A stretch of DNA of 64,000 nt from Diphasiastrum complanatum (Eukaryota; Streptophyta; Lycopodiopsida; Lycopodiales; Lycopodiaceae). Below the pieces are notes generated by a model. The model did no database searches and was not told where the DNA came from. It was given only the letters and a program-made list of their open reading frames with translations. Positions within the stretch are counted from its first letter, which is position 1; every line of letters begins with the position of its first letter. This document shows, piece by piece, positions 19,978 through 33,239 of the stretch. The stretch is taken from positions 43,652,815-43,716,814 of the forward strand of contig CM055111.1 in the NCBI GenBank assembly GCA_029204225.1. Direction: 5' to 3'. Both the position numbers and the translations under genes were made by a program.

Positions 19978-20380
19978 CATCAGCCGCACATGGACAGAGA
20001 GGTCACACAGGCCGTGGCCAGTTTGATTAATGAGCTGAACCTTCCATTTGCCATCACTAACTTTGAGCCCTTCAGAAGGGCCTTCCGCCTTGCACAGTTT
20101 GTCAGCCCTAGCTAGAGAGTCCCTACCTAGTTCAGAGGTTTTTGCACACACATGCTGAGAGACAGGGTCGAGTCCTTGTCAGAGAGATGGAGCCTCTACG
20201 GCGCCACTGGGCCACATACGGATGCAGCATTATGTCCGATGGCTGGACTGACGCCAGGAGGAGGCCGATCCTCAACATTTTGGTTTCCAACTGCATGGGC
20301 ACAGTTTTTGAGGGCCGTGGATTGCAGCAGGGGGGAAAGTCATCTCTGCTGAGTTCATGTTCGATGTCATTAGGTCTGCC
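19978..20380 (+). pseudogene. hAT transposase scrap, copy F
   Basis: Plus-strand piece of the DUF659/hAT core, from HQPHMDREVTQAVASLI to a shifted SDGWTD region and on to MFDVI. It contains several stops and frameshifts. It is joined directly to the broken end of copy C in the opposite orientation, which suggests a rearrangement or nested insertion. Confidence 0.7.
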
Positions 20381-22483
20381 ATTTGACCAAAAACGTCATT
20401 GTATTTAAAAAAAGCAGGGAGAACAAGTCGAACGCCCTCAACAAGTAAACTGTTATTCCTAAATCCTAGTTGTGACCAAAATTTTGAATCATCCAAATAT
20501 GAAATGTTTGAAACTCCATGTTTGGAAAATCCCTCCAAACGTAGAAAATTTTCATTGTTATGTATGAAAAAATGGGCATTATCAGGTATAAAAATAGGGT
20601 AACAGTGCCTCTAGCCATTCAAGCTTATATTTTCATTACAAACAGAAGAGAAATCTCATTAATTTTAACTTAAATAAAGCCTTACACTTGGAGATGCAAC
20701 TATAAAAGATGATACATCAGCTGTGAAACTTCTGCTCACTGTTCAGCATATTATCAAAAATTAGAAATATGTTTGATTTGATTCTGGAGCATGAGCAACT
20801 TTGGCCCCTTGATGAGGGCCAAAATCTGCCACAGAACCCTGCTTTTTAAAGAATTTGATGCCAAATTTTTTTTTCAAAAGCAGCTGAAAAAATATATGTT
20901 CATAACATGTTTTGAGCGTGGGAGTTTGAAAAACGTTTGGAACCTCTTTGATTGCAATAATGATAATCAATTAAGATATAAATCTGAAAAAAAGTTCAGT
21001 TCAAAGCGATAAAGGATTTGGAAGAAGAAGGCACTATCAGAGCTAACTAACATCCTTTGTTCTTGAGCCAAGCATGAAACAAAAGTAGGTCAGGCCTGAA
21101 ACTAGATTGTACCATTAAACATGTATCAGCCTCTGCTGAAATCAAGAATTGATTCTAGAAGGAAGCAGGGTTAGTTCTTCCCCATATTAAAGCTAGATCT
21201 TTTGGATCCTAAAGGGCCAACGCCTTTTGTTGTTGATTTCAGAGGGGCGTACAGGCAATCACGACAAGATGAAAGCGAGTGCCTCTTTTTCTGTGGCTGC
21301 AATATCTGACCCAAAAATGGATACTGCCCATTGTTCTTGCAAGCAAAGATGAATTTTAATGGGATTGGGACTAGGGTCCTGTCTTTAGGGCTAATGAATT
21401 GATTTTTTATCCAATTAGGGCTTCCAAGTGAATGAGATTTTGATCATTGATGTTAACAGGGTTGAGCTGTTTTGAGTCTCCTGAACAGAATGTAACTCCA
21501 TGTGTTCCTTTGAAAGTGTTTCAACACAAAGTTACGACAGATCGTTAAGCTATTGTGGACAATCGAACAAGAGAGTAGCAAATTGTTTTAAAAATTGTCC
21601 AACTAAGATACCAAGAACAGTTTGTAGTAGATTATCTTACAGGACTTCCTGTGAAGCCACTCTGCCTCTTTGAGTTCATTCTTGAAGAAGCTCATAACAC
21701 CTTTGTGAAAGTGAAGAAAAAACTGTATCTCCCTGTTCCTCCATGCACTCCATCATGGAGAGTGGATTGGATCCCTGCTTTAATTGGGCGGAAATGAACT
21801 CGCTACTCTCAACAATATTGAGATCTTAAGTGTGTCGAAGGTAAAAGATATCAATAAAAAGGTCATCAAAGAGGGGGGGGGTTGAAGGTTCTTAACAGAT
21901 CAGTTGCTGCTGCAGGCTAAGCCTTTGATAGATGCTTTTTTTTTGCCATGCGATTTAATGTAGAATGCAGTATTATGTTCTGCCAAGGCACTGCTATGTT
22001 CAAGCCAGTTTCATTCATGAAATTCAGGCACACTCCAGATCTAAGAAAGTTGACTTCCAATCACACGTAGAGAATTTCCCCAAATGAATCAGTAAGGTTT
22101 CTTGATATTTGATCATCTCCTTTGGTAGGTTCATTGCTATTCAAAATTTGTGTATTCTTTAAAGTGAAGAAATTGTTTATATTGCTGGTAAGAGTCGACG
22201 CTGCTTTTCTTGTTGCTGACGGCCTCATTGAAGCCCATGCTTCTAACTATTTTAGAGCATCTTTTAACAATGAGAAGGTAGGACTCTCAGCAGGTTCATA
22301 TAAATTTGTATTGCCTGTTTTTTTTCTGAATGAGCAACACATAAAAATTGCATTGCATCTGAATTTGCATAAATATTGTTCATGCTTACTAAGTTGGAGA
22401 CTTGTTTCTTGCATCAATAATTTGAGAACTACAGTCAATTGTAGGGTGTTAGTAGCGAACATCATCAAGCTGAGTGCTTTCAG
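20381..22483. other. No gene recognised; AT-rich intron or intergenic DNA
   Basis: AT-rich sequence between the last hAT scrap and the first visible nCBP exon. Short open stretches exist (for example near 21640-21790 on plus), but none shows a domain. Upstream nCBP exons encoding the cap-binding N-terminal half were looked for and not found here. Confidence 0.5.
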
Positions 22484-23310
22484 GATGCTGCAAATCGGAA
22501 TGGAGGGAAATGGATTATTCGATTCAAAAAGCTTGTGTCTGGACGTTTTTGGGAGGATCTGGTAAGGTCATTGATCTGCACAGATTTTTGTTGTGATCAT
22601 TCGACTCTTTTTCACATGGGTTTGTTCATGGATTAGCACCACATTCTTTTGCTGTCTTTTTGCTTTTTACCATTAGTCAGCATAACTTCACCAAAACTGC
22701 AGCTTTTTGGGCAACAGCAATACTCATTTCTTGAATCCAGGCAAGATTTCAACATTTTTGAGTTCTTATGTTTAGCTAGGTCTCAAGTTAGATGTCCATC
22801 AGTAAACTAGGTACCACTGGGTCAGATGGAACGCTGTGTTGTCTGCACAGGTTTTGGCGATTGTTGGGGACCAGTTGGAGTTTGGTGATACTGTTTGTGG
22901 AGCAGTTTTAAGTATCCGATTTGGAGAAGATATTCTTAGCATTTGGAACAGAAATTCTTCTGATAATCAAGTAAGAAGTCTTGTTTGGCATGTGTTACTG
23001 TCATTATGTACGATGGATGCTATTCTCTTGGCTCTCATCTCCATGCTTGGTAGTAGACTTTTTTTTTATTGTTCATCCCTTTTTTCGAGCTTTTTGTACC
23101 TAGTTGTTGATAATGTGAATTATCTCATGGTACTAGGCTACAGGCTAAATTGTGCAATCTGCCCTGTTGCTCATGCAGGCTGTCATGTCATTGCGAGATT
23201 CTATAAAGCGGCACTTACATCTCCCCCATAGTTATCTAATGGAATACAAACCTCATGATGCTTCCCTACGAGATAAGTCATCCTTCAGGAATACCTGGTT
23301 ACGCGGCTGA
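22484..23310 (+). CDS. nCBP: eIF4E-family cap-binding protein nCBP/4EHP (last three exons)
   Basis: Host gene for the novel cap-binding protein, the plant eIF4E class (4EHP-like) that binds the mRNA 5' cap. Exons: 22484-22561 (26 residues), 22851-22970 (40) and 23179-23310 (43 plus TGA). All have AG acceptors and GT donors and are in phase 0. They encode GGKWIIRFKK, RFWEDL, GDQLEFGDTVCGAVLSIR, WNRN and the C-terminus YKPHDASLRD...TWLRG, the eIF4E fold's second half with one cap-site tryptophan in WNRN. The family is usually about 220 residues; only the last 109 are here. The missing 5' exons would end in a Trp-Glu codon pair before 22484. Since 2.1 kb upstream lacks them, they lie beyond the transposon cluster, outside the window, or are lost. 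The three exons show no damage. Confidence 0.85.
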
Positions 23311-24474
23311 GGTGGATTTATCTCAAGGGTATATGCCTACAAGGTGGTGCTTGAAGCTGACAGGAAAAGGATTTTGTGATTGCTTTGAGTGCTATTTTGC
23401 CTATCAGCCTTTGGCCCTTCATGCATGGCATGGAAAGAAAAAAGTTTCAACACGGCAATCATTTCACTCAGTTTAGTCCTAGGGTGGAGCCCATTTAACG
23501 TGACATGTTCATGAACGTCTGAGGGGATGAAGCATACTAATTCCATCTGCACATGGCAGATAAGTACGTAGATGCTTCTTGGGATTGGAATGACATATGA
23601 CCTCTCTAGAAAATCTATTAGCCATTTGGGATTAAGATGTGACTAATGAGAGTGCTAGAACTTGTTGCAGCAAGCGAGTTTATTTGTGAAGAGTATCTTT
23701 AGCCATATGGTGGCTGCTCTGCATGCAGTGGTCTTATACAAGTAGCACAATACAAGATCTGGATTGAACTGCATAACATTTGAAAAGCCAGAATTTGTTT
23801 TGGTCAAGGTAGATGCCAAAGTGTTTTTGTGAATCAGTCGAATGCAAATTATTTGGACTGTATGTAGCTAGACAGGCTATGCACTTTTTGCGATTTATAA
23901 TAATTTGCTTGAATACACCTTTGTTAAGGTATGCAACACCATGTAACATATGGTAGGGTAAGACCAAGTTTTGTTGCACTAGTTGTCGTGTTACTTTGTT
24001 TCATTCACCACGGATGTTTGCTTCATAGAGTTGTCATTTATTCACTGCGCAATTGCTGGTGTAATTTGTTCTTGACAGTGAAATTGCTTGAATTAGTTCA
24101 TGCTTGGTCCTTTGTTGGAAGAATCTGGGCCGAGTGTATACTGTTCTCTGACCTATAATGGGTTTAAATCTTATAGAAGTATGCCCTTTATTGCATAGAA
24201 TAGTGTAGTTCACCTTTGTAAGATATCTTTGAATTTTGTGATTAACAACATTCAAGAGCAAGCAATAGGACAAACTCCTGAGACGAAATGCAAACCTGAA
24301 CTAAGTAGATTGCAAGAGCTCTCACTAGAGCATTAAGAAAGTAATGATTGCAATAATGACTTTGTTGTGGAAACTCGCCCCTTGACTTTGTATATTTACA
24401 AATCCCACACTCCTATGTTGTTTTCAAAGTCAACAGCCCTAAGTTATTTCCACCTTTAGTCAATCAAAATTCCA
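23311..24474. other. 3' flank of nCBP; no gene recognised
   Basis: AT-rich DNA expected to hold the nCBP 3' UTR. No second gene is recognised. Confidence 0.5.
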
Positions 24475-24860
24475 AAATATCATATACTAGAGATACTAGC
24501 ATGTATCGATAAACAAAGCGCACAGGGTCCCTTCACCGTTGCCTGAGGCCTCTTGTGGTTAGATTTTGTTAGTTGGTGTCAAACCAAGCTCGTGACACAT
24601 TTTCCCTCTTAAGAACATTTGTCTTTGTAAATGGAAGGACTCGTCAATTTCCATGATTGACCTTTCCATTGAATCAAGTATTTAGATACAATATTTCAAA
24701 GTGTTTTTTCATTGTTATCTAGTATTGGTTTTAAAAATACTCTTCATGAATACGTGCTAATATCATATACTAGAAATATTAGCACGTATTGATAAACAAG
24801 GCACATAGGGTCCCCTCACTGTTGCCTAAGGCTTATTGTGATTAGATTTGTCAAGAATCA
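24475..24860. repeat. Diverged direct repeat (about 95 bp, 290 bp apart)
   Basis: ATATCATATACTAGA-starting sequence at about 24478-24570 recurs at about 24762-24855 (shared words include GATAAACAA and AGGGTCCC), about 85 percent similar by eye. It may be the ends of an old element. Confidence 0.65.
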
Positions 24861-25189
24861 GATATGCAACATCAAGCATTCACCATAAGCAATGACCAAG
24901 TACGGAGGTGGAAGAAAAACACACAATATCATTTTATCACACTATTATCATACTGAATATAAAATGTACATATAAACCTTGAACCATGATACAGAGAGAG
25001 AACCTACAAATAGACTAATAGACTAGCCTACGGCTAATTACAGTTGGTAACAACTGTCAACATTAATGTACATCGTAAACAGTAACAATGAAGTTTAGTA
25101 TTGATTTCTAACACTCTTTCTCAATGATAAAATTACATTCTTCTATTTCTAATAGAGTACGAAACCTCTCAAATGTGACATAGCACCAA

Positions 25190-25985
25190 AGTCAAGAATG
25201 ACTTCTTGTACATAAGTTTGAGATGTGGTGCACACTTCGGTGCACGTACGATGAGCTATTGGAAGACTCCTTCTTGCTTTGTGTCTTCTTGTTTCTTGGG
25301 TTCTGAAAGTAGTCTACTACTGCATGACCCTTCTTATGATAGTGTACGCATTGAATGTTTGGATTTACTTGTATCAACGGTATGACCGTCGCGTCTGCAT
25401 CTAACACATAACTTCTTGTCACCACCTTGCTATTTTGGCCTGGTAGGTGCCTTTGATTCCTATGATTAATCTAGATAGAGTCGAACTCTCGACCGCAGGC
25501 TACTACTACTAACAAAGATTTATCCTCTTCCAAGCTTGTTCGTCAATGCTTGTTGGATGCGCCATGGCTTTATTCAAATCAAAAAATATCGGTGGCAAAA
25601 AGTCGTCCCATTTGGTGGAGACCTACATCAGGAATTCCAAGTCCCGGGTGAATTCTGCGGCTGCGCAGAGTGTTTCAGGGCACTTGATATATTATTTGAA
25701 AAATTGGACTAGAGTCTGTTTGGCATCTACGTCCGTGCCCCATCCATGCTTTGAATATATTTTTGGCCAGTTCGAGGTTCTGATTGTGATATGGTCCAAA
25801 GTCGTCCCGCATTGCGCCCATTTATGCCTGCGTGGAATGGGAACGTAGTAGGAATTGATCTGTAACTGTCTCGCGCCTGGACACATATGCACTAATGTTA
25901 GAAATGGTGAACTCCCGCAATGGGAGCTTGGAATACATAGCAAATTCGACTTCCTTCTTGAAGTAAGGTGGATTTCTAGCATGTA
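25190..25985 (-). pseudogene. Ty1-copia gag fragment
   Basis: Minus-strand remnant. At 25425-25190 it encodes a degenerate zinc knuckle (CVHYHKKGHAVVDYFQNPRN) with Cys positions replaced, closely resembling the knuckle of the copia element at 63180. Upstream on the same strand (25985-25440) are broken frames, one reading DFLPPIFFDLNKAMAHP, probably more gag. Several stops and shifts. Confidence 0.55.
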
Positions 25986-26439
25986 ATAAGGAACTTAACT
26001 CACTCTTCTTGCCCTTAAATGCAACCCTAGCCTAGATCCTAGAGTTATGCTTGGTAGGTAGCCAGTTGGTCAAATTTTCACCTTAAACTTAGGTGTAGGT
26101 CCTATAAAGTAGGGATGACCACCAAATACACATGACCAACTTTCTTGACTTGCCCTAACCTCATTAGGAGTGGGTTGCCACGTGGCATCTTGGCCTTCCA
26201 TGTGTGAAACCCAATTATACACAATATTTACAAAGTTCTACATGGTTAGATTTGACAAAATAGGCTATTTTTCACACTCCTCAAATCTGGCCTTGGAAAC
26301 AATAATGTATCTATATACAATTGATATAATTGGCCGACAATCGGTTGGTAAGGTTTGGCTGTTGTAGAACACCTGATCAGACAGATCTCGATTCTACTAA
26401 CAAAGTGCACAGTTTACTTGACAAAGGATGAGAAATGAG
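25986..26439. other. No gene recognised
   Basis: Non-coding sequence between the gag remnant and a TCGCGA-rich block; possibly untranslated leader of the same copia element. Confidence 0.3.
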
Positions 26440-26970
26440 CTCGAACTCGAAATATTTATATTCGTGATCAACCTCGAAAGATTCGCAAAATTTATCTTGC
26501 TTGATACTCAAAAGATTCGCGAAATAGTTGCTTGTTGAAGCTCAAAAGGTTTGTGAACAAGTTCTTGTCGCGAAATATTTTGTTTCTTGTTCAAACCTCA
26601 CCTGTCGCGAAATTGTCGCCTGTCGCAAACAGTTCGCATTTTGGATTCTTCTTCAAGTTCAAATCTGTCATATGTTGCAAACAATTCGTGAAACACAAAG
26701 ATGTCGCGAAGAGATAAGTGTCGCGAACAATTTGCGAAACACGGAGCTTAGACGAAGAGATAGACTGTCGCGAACAATTCGCAAACAGAAATTATTTGAC
26801 CCTATAAACATAGCATCTATTTGAATATCAATCGTCGTAAACAGTTAGATCTACTGTTACAGAATTAAAAGGCCAAAAGACTTGTCCTGTAACAATCTAA
26901 ATACATGTGCACTACCCGTTGTAACACACTGAAGAGACTCTCAGACTCACTCAATCAGAGACACAACAGC
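26440..26970 (-). repeat. LTR-like region rich in TCGCGAA motifs
   Basis: At least seven TCGCGAA, TTCGCAAA or TTCGTGAA words lie between 26480 and 26785 (for example TGTCGCGAACAATTCGCAAA near 26767). Similar clusters mark the LTRs near the copia remnants at 45.4-46.2 kb and 59.6-59.8 kb. Its position on the 5' side of a minus-strand gag fits a 5' LTR. Borders were not determined. Confidence 0.45.
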
Positions 26971-27179
26971 GAGATAAGACAACAAGAGATGTATATTGAT
27001 GATTCAAATTTAGAGTTATAAAAATTCGTTTTTGATCAATAGTTTTTGTTTGTCTAAAATTGTCTTAAGTTGTCTCTTAATTTTGCATTTTTATTCCACA
27101 TGTTAAATTCAATCAAGGCAAAAACTGTTCTATTAGTACATAGATCGAAAACAGACCCGATTGAAGATACTGATATTAG

Positions 27180-27690
27180 TTTGATTTATTCAAACTTTCA
27201 TCATGTTCTCTGTGGAAGAATTATTACTTTTTTTCCTACAGCTCTAAGTATCAACTTCCGTTGTTTCGCCTTCGATAAAGACTTGTTTGGTTGGCCCCGC
27301 ATTAAATATTCAACTAAATCTGCGGCCCAATTTGGTACTGTATCAACATAAAATAAAACAGCATCTGGTAGCTCGTCATCAGGTTGGCTATGGTTTCCTT
27401 CTCTTTGATCCGCAACACATGATCTACCATGTAGTGCTACTTTCCCTTGCGTACCACTATCCTGAAATCAAACTCCAACAACGTTTGTAACCATCGTGTG
27501 ATCTAACCTGTGTTACAAGTTTTATTTACTAGATATAGCAAGGGTTGATGGTCCATATAAAATGCAAATTGTGTGGCCATCAAATAGTGCCTAAACTTCT
27601 TGACCGCAAAAATCATTGCCAATACTTCTCGCTTTGTCTTTGACTAGTTCATTTCTGATTCACTGAGTTGTCGGCTGGCAAATCAGATTG
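27180..27690 (-). pseudogene. Ty3-gypsy RNase H fragment
   Basis: On the minus strand, reading across small frame breaks, the sequence gives KREVLAMIFAVKKFRHYL, ATQFAFYMDHQPLLYLVNK and EFDFRIVVRKGK. This is the order of the RNase H domain that follows gypsy reverse transcriptase: nascent-chain Glu, the DH pair, and the terminal segment. Stops separate the pieces. RT and integrase are not adjacent. Confidence 0.65.
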
Positions 27691-27699
27691 GAAAATCTT

Positions 27700-29350
27700 T
27701 TTTACACTCTCATGGATGGGTCAAGATGGCTCAAACCGCATACTTCGATGCATCTGAAGAAACGTGATGTTTCTATCTACAAAGCATTTATAGCTTATGA
27801 TCCAGTACTTGTAGAAATACACATAAAGGGCCTATAGGCCTTACCTACAAAAATACTCGTAAAAGGCCAGCAGACTGTCTCTGTAGAGATACACGGAAAC
27901 TGCCCACAGACAGAAACCGTTAACAACCGTAATGCTCCTGTAAACAGTTTCAACGAAAGCCCCGCAGGCAACCGTAAAGTCCTGCATACGGTCCATTACA
28001 AAGTCGAAGTAAACCGAATGCAACCGCAATGCACCGCAAGGGTCAACGTAAGGGTTATAAACGAAGACCAATGAAACACAACCGAACTATAGACAAACTA
28101 TTGCAGTCACAAACGGCTGCAAAATGGCGGATCTTCACGACCCAAGGACGAAGGAGACAACAAACTAGAAGCTGTTAGAACACGCTTAAACCAGTTCTTG
28201 TAATCAAATGATTAGCTCCCTTTTTCTCTGTTCTTATATTAACATGATGAACTCGAGAGAGAAGGTTGCATAGTTGTTGTTGATGTAAGTCTCCGCTAGT
28301 AAGCGAGACCAGTTCATGAGTTGATAATCCTGATAAGGCAAGAGAGAGAGACAAACGTGCAAGCTAGTAAGCTGCACATATAGTTTGTAAGAGACAGAGA
28401 TTCTCTTGCATCAACACACTGTGCGGTATGCCAAGCAGCACTCACAAAGATCATTTGAGAATACATTTGCTATTTGTACATCTTGCCCCTTGTGTATAAT
28501 CTTGAATGCTTTATGCTTGTTCATTGTCATCACACATTTAGCTGTTATTATGTTTTTCACACATAGGCTCGCTTCAATCAATGTATGAAAAACAATATTA
28601 GGTAGGCAGTGTCCCTCTCACCAATGACCGCATCATAGCTCGATTAAAATACATGGAGCAGGTGACGAGCCAACTAATAAAGCGACGCCGAGAGTCTCGA
28701 ACCTCACCCTAGCCATAGTGCCGAGGGACCGACACTACTTCAAGTTAGGGACCCTGTTGAGGGTATTTCCTTTAAGTAAATAAAATTAGCCAATAGATAG
28801 AAAATAGGTGCGAGGGACGTGGTATCCTGCGTGCGTAAGCCCATAGCCCAATGAGCACATGTAAATATTGTTTTATGAAATAAATAAAATAATGTAAAAG
28901 GCCCAAAGTCTAAGTGATAAAATTTTGTTTAAGTCCTAAGTACCAGTCAAAGTCAAAGTGGTGGTAGGTGGAGTGTGCTTCTTTGTGCACCTTAGATTTA
29001 GATGTGTTCCTTTGAAGGGTTAGTATTCAATCCTCCCTTCCATGAAGTAGCCAATAGAAGCAAAGGGGCAAGGGCCTCCCCAAGAATAAAAATGCATCTC
29101 TTGTACTCCATTTTACATGCTAATAGAGAGAATAGAGAGGAGGAAACTCTACCACTTTGTGAAATCAATTAGCATCCTCATGAGCTTTTGCTTTGTATCT
29201 AATGATTTTTCATTGAAGCTTTCTAGTTTTCTATGCTTTGCTATTTTATTGATTTAAACTTGTTAATGCTTGTCCATTAGATTAAAACAATAGCTAATGA
29301 GCTACTTGGGAGTGTGCATGTAATCTAGAAAGGACTAAGCTAAAAAAACC
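27700..29350. other. Mixed non-coding repeats
   Basis: Contains scattered AACCGTAA and AACCGCAA words (27905-28045). A segment near 28815-28850 (CCTGCGTGCGTAAGCCCA) resembles 29762-29790, probably parts of the same retroelement LTR family. No gene recognised. Confidence 0.35.
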
Positions 29351-29354
29351 AACC

Positions 29355-29465
29355 ATACTAGCTAGGAAGAATCATAAAATCTCCTTCCTTCAACAACTCT
29401 TTTCCAACATCTTCTTACAAAAGATGTTGAAGGAAGGGGATTTTATGATTCTTCCTAGCTAGTAT
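29355..29465. repeat. Hairpin: 41-bp inverted repeat, 29-bp loop
   Basis: 29355-29395 and 29425-29465 are reverse complements at 40 of 41 positions. The outer words are ATACTAGCTAGGAAGAATCA and its complement. The loop is 29396-29424. It could be a foldback MITE or a small-RNA precursor-like stem. Confidence 0.9.
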
Positions 29466-29574
29466 GTCGAAGAAGTGCAATCCAAAATAAACCCTAAGCC
29501 CCATTTTATTTACATCCATTCATCCATTTATTTAGTTACGTAGTTTTATTTGTGTTTCTACATATTGTGGGGGC

Positions 29575-30504
<930 letters not shown>

Positions 30505-30525
30505 GCGTCGTTGTCGAGGAGCCAA
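30505..30525 (+). promoter_or_regulatory. Degenerate primer binding site, tRNA-Asp type
   Basis: TTGGCGTCGTTGTCGAGG resembles the TTGGCGCCGTTGCCGGGG site used by plant gypsy elements of the Tat/Athila type. The differences are C-to-T or G-to-A changes. No intact internal region follows. Confidence 0.4.
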
Positions 30526-30689
30526 ATGCTTGCAAACTTTTTGTTGTTTTCTATTTTTTTTGCTTGCCTTGGTGTAGGGACTGGTCACTAGTTTTTAGTG
30601 GCTACTTTGCAAATTTATTTATGCTTGTTATGCTTGTGGTTTAGGTGTTTTGAGCATATGTAGGTGAGGAACTATCATGAAACTATCAT

Positions 30690-32410
30690 TCTCTCACAAA
30701 ACAGTGCAAAAAATAGCCTTCAAACTAAGTTATAAACCATCATAAATCTGCCACCCCAAATCTGACTGTGGCAACTTGACACAAACTACCAAGCAGGGTC
30801 TTGAATCCCCAACTGATGTTTGGAGGCCTAAATCTTGTCAACTTGACTCACCCTTTTAAATGAAGATAAAGCAGACCTTGAACTACCATCTATCAGAGGA
30901 GCGAGCCAGATCAGTTAGATTTGAAGATTTTACTAAGAAAAAAAGCCCCTGGACCTGTTTTGAATCCCCAGAGCTCCAAATATGCTCAACTTGGCTCGCA
31001 TAGCTCAAATTAAAGAGACAATTACTTGCTAAAGACTATATCAAAAGGGCAAGCCAACAACTTGCACCATTCCTGAGATATCTGCCCTCAAAGTTTTTGA
31101 GAAACTTGCAATTTTGATAGATCAAATTATATTAGTATTGTCCAATACTTTTGACATGAGGCTTATCAGATCCAACGGACATACAAAATTACTGCCAAAT
31201 AATGTAACTACCTTATCACCCTCCTTGAAAGTGAGAACATGCTTCTCAAAATCAAGCAACAAAGAAGGCAATTTTACTAAATAATCACATAACCTAAGAT
31301 TAAATTAGTACGAGCTAGATCTAAAACATAAAAATTAACTAATTCTATGTGTCCTTGTATCAAAACTGGGAGCTTCGAAACTTTTACGTTCCAAGTCTCC
31401 AACTTTGCTCGCAGCTAGATAAACTTTATATCTATGATTGTTGGCTTCAGTTTTCAAGCTGAGTTTCTGCACAAGACGAGAATTAACAAGATTATGAGTT
31501 GAACCACTGTCCAATAGAATACTCACTTCTTGATATTTAACTGTGTCAGCTAAACGGAAAATTTCATTAGGCAAGAAAGAAGTCGTATTGAAAGAACAGT
31601 TACACTCACAATCAGTTAGGTTAATTTCCAATGTCTTACCATTGCCTCTTGGGATCTCAATCATATGGGCTAACATTTTCTTCCTTTTTGGACAAAATTT
31701 CATCATATGTCCAGGCTTCTTACAGACGAAACATAAGTTCTCTTTCTTAGCCTTTTCCCAGGACATAGATTTCTTTAATCTCTTTCTCTTCGGTTTCCTT
31801 GATTCCGATGCTGCTTGTGCTTCCTGGATGCCACCACTGTGGAATCATATGCTTTTGCAATCCGAAACGCATCCTCAAGGTTTTGAAACACATTTCTCAT
31901 GCATTCGTTCTGATAGTCGGTTGGCAAACCTAGGTTAAACTCTCAAAGTGTCAACTTCGCATCGAATGATGGAACTCTATTTCATAGATCCATGAATTAG
32001 TGGATATAAGAGTCTAAACTCTTTGTACCCATCCTGCAATTCACGAACTTCAGGTAGTAGTCAACGTCATTAGCAATTATGAAAGCTTTCTTGAAAACTT
32101 TTGCAAACGCATCCCAAGTAGTTGGCTTCACCTAAAATCTCGCCACCACGATGACGCTTTGTCACGTTAAGAACAGTAGGACGCTTTCAATTTTCTTCTC
32201 ATCAGGAACTCCGTGCAGATTGAAGTAACTACTCCACTTGGCTGGCCAGTCCTCGACGACTTCAAATTTCTTCTCCTTCTTCTCCCCCGCCTCCGGTTGA
32301 AAACTGAGATTGGGAGAAGACATCAATTTGACTTGATTCAAAAGAACGTCCATTTGGTGCACCTAGATTTGCAGCTTGATTTGAAGTTTCTTCGGCCATC
32401 TCGATATATC
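30690..32410 (-). pseudogene. Ty3-gypsy gag-protease fragment
   Basis: Minus strand. 32400-31780 encodes gag (WPAKWSSYFNLHG, with the frame broken several times). 31766-31335 has a CCHC zinc knuckle (CFVCKKPGHMMKFC) followed by an aspartic protease start (VSILLDSGSTHNLV, active site DSG). Below 31335 the frame breaks, but LLDFEKHVLTFKEGDKVV continues the protease-RT linker to about 31150. RT, RNase H and integrase are absent. Confidence 0.75.
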
Positions 32411-32669
32411 TATCTTGGAAATTATTATCTTGTTAAAATCAAATTAATTCATAGTGAAGCATAATTGACCAAAAACCGACTGAAATTGACTCCAACATAG
32501 CCAAATCACTATTTTTAGTCAATTTCATAGATGATTCAAGAAACTGGAAAAAACTAAAAATTTTGAGTTTTCGCACTTTTAATTTTTTTTAATTAAATTT
32601 TACTTTAGAAATTCAAAAAAAAAAAAACCATTGTCAGTTATTAAACAATCAAAATCAAAAATTCAATTC

Positions 32670-33175
32670 ACTATTCGATTATTAACCTTAGCATCATTAT
32701 AAGAGTGTAGAGTTGAGTAAGAATCTCTTTGAAATGTCATGTGGGAGCTTGCCCCACTATCAATCCACCATGCCTCACTAGAATCTTTCTTGTTTGTTGA
32801 TGTGGTTGTAGATGCCATTAAAGATGAGATTTCCTCATCTTCCTCCTCTTCATGTGCAAGATTCCCTTGTTGGCTCTTTTCTTGTGCCCTTTGCTTCTTG
32901 TGGCATTCGGATGCTATATGCCCCTTCTTCCCACAAAAGAAGCATTTGAGTTTGGATTTGCCTCTCTTCCATGAGCTTGATGCTTGATCCTCCACCTTGG
33001 CCTCCTTGCCTTGGATCTTCATGGATGCATTGGTCTTCTTCTTGCCTTTTAATGAGAAGTTGGCCTTCTCATCGCCATCTTGTAAAGATAAGGAACTCAT
33101 CCTAGTCTTTACATGTAGATGTAGGTTGATTCTGACGAATCCCCAAGATACTCGGCTAGAGCTACCCAAGAGCAC
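32670..33175 (-). pseudogene. Ty1-copia gag-protease fragment
   Basis: Minus-strand open frame with a lysine-rich stretch, a CCHC knuckle (CFFCGKKGHIASECHK), an acidic stretch and a copia protease start (WWIDSGASSHMT, active site DSG). It ends after about 170 residues. The rest of pol is not adjacent; AT-rich non-coding DNA follows to 32410. Confidence 0.75.
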
Positions 33176-33239
33176 CTCTCACCTTAGACCGAGGAGGTAT
33201 CTGAGAAGACGAGATGAATGAAGACTGAGAGACGAGCAT

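Noticed and set aside
22122-22565. 147-codon plus-strand ORF covering the first nCBP exon
   Set aside because: It reads the nCBP exon in the wrong frame and crosses its splice acceptor; upstream it has no recognisable domain.
26440-26800. TCGCGA words as CAMTA-type CGCG boxes
   Set aside because: The flanking bases (T before, A after) do not fit the usual CGCG box; an E2F-like or unknown site fits better.
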